A stretch of DNA of 30,592 bases from a virus. The stretch lies in the IMG/VR virus record IMGVR_UViG_3300022542_000566, positions 1-30,592 of that record, one strand, 5' to 3'. Below, piece after piece: positions 28,543-30,592 of this stretch. A program made the translations under genes and the position numbers. The number at the start of each line of letters is the position of its first letter. The stretch's first letter is position 1. The notes beneath the pieces were generated by a model. That model saw only the letters and a program-made list of their open reading frames with translations. It had not been told where the DNA came from and did not search any database.

Positions 28543-29313
28543 TTAGGGATATACGTTATTTTCTGTGTCCGGATATGTAAAGTAACCTCTCGGTGGAGGC
28601 CATACTCTATCCTTATCTGTGTACAGATTACCGATTTTGTCAGTGATAGTTACTTTATCAAATTTTATTAACGTTTGAATCAACTCCTTTGATTTCATTG
28701 TATGATGAGTTGTTGCCATATCGTCCTCTTGCATTTCAGCAACTGCCAAACAACTTTCCAAGATGGCCTCAATAGCACGAATCCCACCAATCACGAGGTC
28801 TGTGGTAGCTGACAACTGAACGGGGTCTGCCCTGTAAAACCCAGAAAGGGTTTCAGCTTGACCTGGCGTTGGATGCAGCCACAACTCATACAAAGTACCT
28901 ATCTCAATGTCATATCTAAGTGGTGTGACGGCGAAATATTCAGGATAGCCTGATATAGCACCACCAGTACGCATACTAAGAATTTGCTCAGCGTCTCGCT
29001 TTAGAAGCGGGGGATTAGCAGATGTGGTATCAAAATACAAGGTGCTATATACATCCGAAAAATCAATGGGCAAAGCATATTTCCATTGTCCAGAAGTGGT
29101 AGTAAAATCCCAATAAACCTTTAGGAACTCCCATTCGTGAGGTTGCCCAGTTTGCATATCAATAGGGTATAAGAACTGACGAATACCCCTATCAACCAAA
29201 GCTTTGCACAAAGTTAAGTTAGCTCCAGTAGGGGTTGTACCTCTTGCTGTAAGTCCTAAGAAATGGGACACTTCATCATAAAGATTTTGATAAGATAATG
29301 TTAATTTTGCCAT
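28543..29313 (-). CDS. Head-tail adaptor/connector-like protein, 256 aa
   Basis: TTAGGAG precedes the start. N-terminus: MAKLTLSYQNLYDEVSHFLG; then LCKALVDRGIRQFLYPIDMQ, EWEFLKVYWDFTTTSGQWKY, ALPIDFSDVYSTLYFD and a C-terminal helix with AIEAILESCLAVAEMQEDDM. Proteins with this helix-beta-helix layout follow the capsid genes in many phages and are annotated as adaptors, connectors or tail tubular protein A-like. It would join the portal ring to the tail. Position upstream of propeller and fibre genes agrees. Similarity is by pattern, so the exact role is open. Confidence 0.55.
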   Translation of the reverse strand: MAKLTLSYQNLYDEVSHFLGLTARGTTPTGANLTLCKALVDRGIRQFLYPIDMQTGQPHEWEFLKVYWDFTTTSGQWKYALPIDFSDVYSTLYFDTTSANPPLLKRDAEQILSMRTGGAISGYPEYFAVTPLRYDIEIGTLYELWLHPTPGQAETLSGFYRADPVQLSATTDLVIGGIRAIEAILESCLAVAEMQEDDMATTHHTMKSKELIQTLIKFDKVTITDKIGNLYTDKDRVWPPPRGYFTYPDTENNVYP

Positions 29314-29333
29314 ATCACTCCTAAATGCTGAAA

Positions 29334-29358
29334 GGGGGCAGGATGAACCCCGACCCCC
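29334..29358. other. G-run/C-run inverted repeat in the late-operon gap
   Basis: A GGGGG run at 29334-29338 can pair with CCCC at 29348-29351 or CCCCC at 29354-29358. It lies in the 62-base gap between the 55-aa gene and the adaptor gene, one of the widest gaps on the minus strand. On the minus strand a short T run follows, so weak attenuation or mRNA processing is possible. The stem is short and could be chance. Confidence 0.3.
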
Positions 29359-29375
29359 AATCAGCCGGAGACAGA

Positions 29376-29543
29376 TTACATATCTGTCTTTACTTCTTTT
29401 TTAGCTTCCTTTGCCCCTTCATCTTCCTTAATTAACCTTAAAAAAATTGATAACGCTTCCGCCACCAATCGGTGTTCAGCAGGTAGTCCCTTATCCCGCT
29501 CTGTTACTTGAAAAAGTACATCATATGCTTGCTTACTATTCAT
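29376..29543 (-). CDS. Small 55-aa late-operon protein
   Basis: ATG 29543 is chosen because GAAAGGAGAC lies just before it; the longer frame from 29687 would lie entirely over the glycosyltransferase gene. The product MNSKQAYDVLFQVTERDKGL continues with a helix (EHRLVAEALSIFLRLIKEDE) and an acidic/basic tail (KEAKKEVKTDM). It overlaps the upstream gene by 8 bases. Short helical proteins of this type sit between virion genes in many environmental phages; role unknown. Confidence 0.55.
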   Translation of the reverse strand: MNSKQAYDVLFQVTERDKGLPAEHRLVAEALSIFLRLIKEDEGAKEAKKEVKTDM

Positions 29544-30592
29544 AACTGTCTCCTTTCTTAATCCAATACACACAAGATTGTTCTGTAAACCCACTTCGAC
29601 CAACAACTTTGAAATCTTTTGATAGATATTTTTGTTGGAGTAAAACTTCTGTTTCCCGTCCAGCATCGTGAACAATAATTCTATCACTACACTTTACTGC
29701 TGTTGCAAAACTACATTCTCTATCAATATGTTTTCCAAGAATCCCTGGCCCATCAATAAAAATCAAATCAAATTTATCAGGAAATTCTACAGCTTTCTTA
29801 CCATCCCACATCTTTATGTCTAATAAGTTTTTACCTTTGTAATTACTTGCAGAAAGAGCGTCTATTGCCTTCTTCCAATCCTCGCTTGTTTCAAGACTGA
29901 TAATATTAGAGTGTTCTTGTATAAGAAGAGATGAAAGACCACAACCAAACTCTAACATCTTTTTAATATCGTTTCTTTGTATAATACTTCTAATAAACTT
30001 CCAGTCTGGCCAACTAATACTCATTCCACCCCATTGTAACCCAAGGTTATAAGGAATAACCGTATCTTCCTCAACATCGGCCCAACTCATTGTTTGAAAC
30101 AAACCCAGTTTTTTAATATGTTCACAATATCTATGTGGAGCAGTATAAACTTCAAATCCAGCCCTCTCAGCCTTTTCGCAAAAGGCAAAATCAGTTCCCA
30201 TTGTAAGTATCCCATCCTCATCATACTCACAATGAAACGGAGCTTTAAGATTCTCAAGAACCTCCCTTTTAATTAAAATACAACCAGTACCTACTGCATC
30301 TACTTGTAAAATATCTACTTCATCATCTATAGCAGATAAATTTACTGATGTATAACCTCGATTGCCAGGACATTTTACATAAGAAGTCCAATCTATTACC
30401 ATCCCCGTTTGCCTAACCTTCGCAGGAAACCCCAGTATATCTTTTCCAGCGGAAACCATTTCAAGTGGATTGTGCATAGGAATAACATCATCGTCTATCA
30501 TAAGAAGATACTCACAGTCTGTTTGTAAGAACCTTCGTGTTATCTTATTTCTATTACTTGATATGGGATGATGCCACGACTGACTGGGTTCC
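29536..30592 (-). CDS. Glycosyltransferase-methyltransferase fusion (5' end outside window)
   Basis: The frame stays open from the window edge, beyond the first internal Met, so the true start is to the right. The N-terminal part holds FLQTDCEYLLMIDDDVIPMH, with the DDD (DxD-type) sugar-nucleotide and metal site of GT-A glycosyltransferases, and VDAVGTGCILIKREVLENLK. The C-terminal part has LEFGCGLSSLLIQEHSNIIS (SAM-binding loop), DWKKAIDAL and FDLIFIDGPGILGKHID, as in Rossmann methyltransferases. Such a fusion could attach and methylate a sugar on a virion protein, DNA or host glycan. Located before the virion genes in the late operon. Confidence 0.72.
   Translation of the reverse strand, partial: EPSQSWHHPISSNRNKITRRFLQTDCEYLLMIDDDVIPMHNPLEMVSAGKDILGFPAKVRQTGMVIDWTSYVKCPGNRGYTSVNLSAIDDEVDILQVDAVGTGCILIKREVLENLKAPFHCEYDEDGILTMGTDFAFCEKAERAGFEVYTAPHRYCEHIKKLGLFQTMSWADVEEDTVIPYNLGLQWGGMSISWPDWKFIRSIIQRNDIKKMLEFGCGLSSLLIQEHSNIISLETSEDWKKAIDALSASNYKGKNLLDIKMWDGKKAVEFPDKFDLIFIDGPGILGKHIDRECSFATAVKCSDRIIVHDAGRETEVLLQQKYLSKDFKVVGRSGFTEQSCVYWIKKGDSYE

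Noticed and set aside
1-30592. tRNA genes, CRISPR arrays, integrase or attachment sites
   Set aside because: Reading both strands I found no cloverleaf-like segment, no regularly spaced repeat and no recombinase signature; gaps between genes are almost all under 65 bases.

Overview
This is a 30.6 kb piece of a tailed double-stranded DNA bacteriophage genome (Caudoviricetes), most likely from an uncultured, environmental phage. It is AT-rich and tightly packed, and most start codons have strong Shine-Dalgarno sites (GGAG/AGGAG type), so the host is probably a bacterium that uses standard ribosome-binding signals and the standard code. I see no integrase, excisionase or repressor, so nothing here suggests a temperate lifestyle. 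Terminase, portal, major capsid and lysis genes are not in the window; they probably lie beyond the right edge, upstream in the late operon, or elsewhere. No tRNA, rRNA, CRISPR array or insertion sequence is visible, and no gene-free stretch exceeds 300 bases.

Left arm, about 1-14.7 kb, plus strand (early/middle genes). It carries an almost complete replication and nucleotide-metabolism set: an SSB-like protein, a putative helicase-loader-like protein, a RecA-fold DnaB-type helicase, a zinc-finger/TOPRIM primase, a DEDD exonuclease, a RecB/Cas4-like iron-sulfur nuclease, an endonuclease VII-type resolvase, a family A DNA polymerase, MazG and a dATP/dGTP diphosphohydrolase-like protein. Among these sit a compact glutamyl-tRNA synthetase catalytic core, an HNH homing endonuclease, several deoxyribosyltransferase/SLOG-like nucleotide-binding proteins, a lipoprotein, and many Cys-rich micro-proteins, several shorter than 60 codons. 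Six small SH3/KOW-like paralogues, all ending in a QLxFxF-type peptide or a decayed form of it, alternate with the replication genes in the first 6.6 kb.

Right arm, about 14.6-30.6 kb, minus strand (late virion genes, transcribed right to left). In transcription order: a glycosyltransferase-methyltransferase fusion (5' end outside the window), a 55-aa protein, a head-tail adaptor-like protein, several beta-rich virion proteins, a very basic 77-aa protein, a propeller-type tail protein split in two by an adhesin-like gene, internal virion-like proteins, several fibre/adsorption proteins including a LamG lectin, and two long alpha-helical proteins likely ejected with the DNA. The two arms converge and overlap at about 14.6-14.7 kb.

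The most notable points are: (1) the polymerase gene is split inside its 3'-5' exonuclease domain by a 52-codon zinc-ribbon gene; (2) the tail propeller gene is split in a similar way with duplicated boundary sequence, and the Cas4-like nuclease has a second copy of its 3' end about 0.4 kb downstream; (3) a phage-borne GluRS lacks its anticodon-binding domain and much of its CP1 insert; (4) the SH3-like family shares a possible clamp-binding C-terminal peptide.
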